From UBA1757 sp963617485 (GTDB lineage: Bacteria; Bacteroidota; Bacteroidia; Bacteroidales; UBA1402), in NCBI GenBank assembly GCA_963617485.1, contig CAVEPA010000011.1, positions 3,437 through 67,436 of the forward strand: a stretch of DNA of 64,000 bases, given 5' to 3'. The first letter of the stretch is position 1. The number at the start of each line of letters is the position of its first letter. Position numbers and translations under genes: made by a program. The notes below the pieces were generated by a model. That model was not told where the DNA came from, did no database searches, and worked only from the letters and a program-made list of their open reading frames with translations. This document shows, one piece after another, positions 63,946 through 64,000 of the stretch.

Positions 63946-64000
63946 TGTAGCCTTCCCTAAAAGTAGGACAGTTCCGAATTAGACAAAAAGATTAACTTTG
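63946..64000 (+). mobile_element. Possible left end of an IS3-type insertion sequence (cut by window edge)
   Basis: TGTAGCCTTCCCTAAAAGTAGGACAGTT followed by ATTAGACAAAAAG looks like the TG-starting terminal repeats with AAAAGT(A/T)GGACA seen in IS150-group elements. No transposase is in the window, so this rests on resemblance only. Confidence 0.3.

Overview
The window (64 kb) comes from a Bacteroidales chromosome, probably a gut Prevotellaceae or a near relative; the sequence alone does not fix the genus. Four things point there: two SusC/SusD pairs, a seven-gene V-type ATPase cluster containing a DUF2764 gene, repeated promoters of the form TTG-N18..20-TAnnTTTG instead of -35/-10 boxes, and start codons without Shine-Dalgarno sequences. 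Most of it is compact housekeeping DNA; the last 3.5 kb is accessory.

Layout. 1-3.5 kb (+): a 5'-truncated CMP-kinase-like/DUF4301 fusion, nadC and a PAP2 phosphatase. 3.5-12.2 kb (-): mnmA, preceded by the V-ATPase operon E-DUF2764-A-B-D-I-K. 12.4-27.2 kb (-): one 14.8-kb operon with the order FAS1 lipoprotein, SusC, SusD, FAS1 lipoprotein, SusC, SusD. It has one visible promoter and one terminator and carries no enzyme gene. 27.3-36.5 kb (+): dnaG, a two-gene ABC-2 exporter, rsfS-ftsH-cdsA, then an ECF sigma factor with a one-TM protein and a Spy-like periplasmic protein. 36.5-43.6 kb (-): a sugar-use operon (GH31, sodium symporter, GH2-malectin). 43.7-60.5 kb: mostly cell-maintenance genes (def, a TPR protein, mltG-ruvX, tRNA-Ser, folC, a SPOR lipoprotein, a winged-helix protein, a symporter with engB, recR, rplY-pth-S4, nusB-yajC-ybbR-coaE and a DUF5606-type gene), then a double flavodoxin carrying an iron-sulfur-flavoprotein cysteine motif.

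60.6-64 kb: an accessory stretch with a hipBA module whose antitoxin and operator look intact but whose kinase gene is cut off. Next comes an 822-bp region with a promoter, a hairpin, five degenerate ~32-bp repeats and a frameshifted ORF remnant. It ends with a DUF4143-type ATPase and what may be the edge of an insertion sequence.

The best candidates for something little described are the doubled FAS1-SusC-SusD operon, the promoter-hairpin-repeat block at 61.9-62.1 kb, the flavodoxin/iron-sulfur-flavoprotein fusion and the decapitated HipBA module. Functions given here rest on motifs and gene context read by eye; no database search was run.
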